From contig JAQGBZ010000127.1 in NCBI GenBank assembly GCA_034687125.1, forward strand, positions 98,063-162,062: a stretch of DNA of 64,000 nucleotides, written 5' to 3'. Under the pieces are notes generated by a model. The model saw only the letters and a program-made list of their open reading frames with translations, was not told where the DNA came from and searched no databases. Below, in pieces: positions 62,501-64,000 of this stretch. The stretch is from Neelides folsomi (taxonomy: Eukaryota; Arthropoda; Collembola; Neelipleona; Neelidae). Position 1 is the first letter of the stretch. Each line of letters begins with the position of its first letter. The position numbers and the translations under genes were made by a program.

Positions 62501-63841
62501 TTAGACAAAAGTCTTAACACCTGCAGCCATAAAAAACCATAGTTGGTGATCTTCGTTGAGACAGCTCAATTTATTAAAAATATATTTCATCTCTTACATC
62601 CATTGAATATCAATTAGACTATTTAGCCAAGCCTCATAATATGATAAATGACCACACCCAGAAATGTATTCAGGATAATAAAAATTTGAGGATTGAATTG
62701 AAAAGAATTGGCATGTGCCCAAACTTGAAATTGGCAGAAGCCGAATGGAGAATACAGCATATACCTAAATAGTAGAGTAGAAAAAGAAAGTTTTCCTTGT
62801 TAATGTAATGTATCCTCCACATAAATGACATGTCAGTGATGTCAGGTGTGGGCAGCGTGGCCTGAGCAAACAAGAAGATAAGGAGACGACTCAGGAGGAA
62901 TTTGAATAGGTGTGATTCTTCCTATCTTCACGTTGTCCTGCTATCTTAAATTGTTATATAAAGAGGATGCGTATTGATTGTGCTCCGCACATGAGTTTCC
63001 ACCCATGTCTGGATAGGCTTCACAAATCTACTCATATCCGTTTGCTTGTACAAGTGTGTAGAGGCGGCCTGCAAAAGGAAGTTGACTCGAAGACGGATGA
63101 ATGGGATGGGCCCAGAGAAGACCTGGGAATCTCTTCGGCCGAAAATCTATCCAAACAGAATGTGTGACGATGAGGATGACGTTGAGTGGGTGAGGAGGCT
63201 GAGAGCCTCCGTTCGTCCCGGCGCCTCTCGTTATGAGTATATTTTTGCAGGTGTACGGACCACTCAACATACTTTACATTTAGTTGAGAATCAACTCCAC
63301 TGTAATGGTGGTGAAGAGGGGAATGGTCCCGTCACAAGTTCCCGACTCTCCACGTCCCATTTCGCTTCGAGGAAGTCTGTAGTCACGTTTAGGTCATCAT
63401 TTCTAATCTGCCTTTACTCCGGCCACGACTCGGCCGTCGGAGAGCACAATGTGCCGAAATGCACAGAGGATTTTATATGCGAGAGTTCACATTGTTATTA
63501 ATCGCGCTCCTGAAAGGCAAGAGAAGCGGATGAGGACATAATTAAAATAATAACACCGCAGAGAGGCTCCGGAGTTGAGAAATAATCTTCCTCATTCCGA
63601 CATGACACTTTTAACATATTCCCTCTCATTACTTTACCATTCTCATATTTAGACCATAAGTATTTTTATGCTCGCTGTCACATAATGAATGTCCTTTGTA
63701 AGCCACGACGGAAGGAACGTAAAAATGGTGAGAAATGAAACTTGAGAAGAGTGTTAATCTTTACTGCCATTTTCAAACCATGCATGTGGAGCAGTCTCGG
63801 AGTGCACCATGAGTTAGATATAAATGGCCATATGAAGTATA
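59561..63841. other. Gene-poor DNA with GC-richer islands, block 6
   Basis: Islands lie at about 60050-60320, 60600-60930, 61180-62000 and 62830-63540, with AT-rich DNA elsewhere. The longest ORF (63046-63501 plus, 151 codons) overlaps two others and has no recognised domain or splice context. Confidence 0.4.
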
Positions 63842-64000
63842 CAGTGAGGGCTATAAGTATCTTTCTTTTTTTAATGGGAAACCATTTTAATGTGATTAAA
63901 GATAAAAATCTTTAAACATCGGGGATTTATGTTAAATATATCCATCTACAATGAAGCAAACTAAAAACTGATTTGGTCAAAGCATAAATAAACGACAGCT
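63842..64000 (+). mobile_element. Left end of a second mariner-like element (cut by window edge)
   Basis: Begins after TA with CAGTGAGGGCTATAAG and then follows the left end of the element at 49060 almost base for base (TTTAATGGGAAACCATTTTA, CATCGGGGATTTATGTTAAA). It is a second copy in the same orientation; the remainder lies outside the window. Confidence 0.85.

Noticed and set aside
63046-63501. 151-codon plus ORF
   Set aside because: Overlaps a 66-codon plus ORF and an 80-codon minus ORF in a GC-rich island; no domain recognised.

Overview
The window is animal nuclear DNA, almost certainly arthropod. Genes are split into short exons by AT-rich GT-AG introns, and every recognisable protein is metazoan. 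A glycoprotein-hormone-type LGR receptor, Tc1/mariner debris and a short TTAGG run suggest an arthropod; a copepod crustacean such as a sea louse would fit, but that is inference. No bacterial, CRISPR, rRNA or convincing tRNA signal was found.

Left part, 1-38,000 (gene-rich, mostly minus strand). In order: the 5' part of NUDCD1 (runs off the left edge); an effector caspase; an arylsulfatase B-type sulfatase (the only plus-strand gene, divergent from the caspase and convergent with the next gene); an SH2D4-type SH2 adaptor; TBCCD1, with two related inverted-repeat elements in one intron; a secreted Gly/Tyr-rich protein; a LOTUS (OST-HTH) domain protein with a C-terminal membrane segment; a small unrecognised three-exon gene; a large Lgr1-type receptor gene (19 exons, about 10 kb); a deleted mariner; a TXNDC17-like thioredoxin-fold protein without the CxxC site; and the splicing factor ISY1. 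All gene models were assembled by hand from splice sites and reading phase, so exon edges may be off by one or two bases.

Right part, 38,000-64,000 (gene-poor). About 26 kb alternates AT-rich DNA with GC-richer islands of 100-1,400 bp. The islands give short ORFs on both strands in several frames, none of which I can tie to a protein family. Transposons here: a 374-bp TA-flanked element with near-perfect terminal repeats, a mariner-like element with a dead Tc1-like element nested inside it, and at the right edge the left end of a second copy of the outer element. The islands may be regulatory DNA or exons of a gene I cannot recognise.

The genes are not an operon or pathway. They serve separate roles: hormone sensing (Lgr1), apoptosis (caspase), lysosomal or secreted sulfate removal (ARSB), centrosome/Golgi positioning (TBCCD1), splicing (ISY1), tyrosine-kinase signalling (SH2D4) and possibly germ-granule RNA biology (LOTUS protein). 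The most unusual items are the membrane-anchored LOTUS protein, the TXNDC17-like protein lacking its active-site cysteines, and the island landscape of the right-hand 26 kb.
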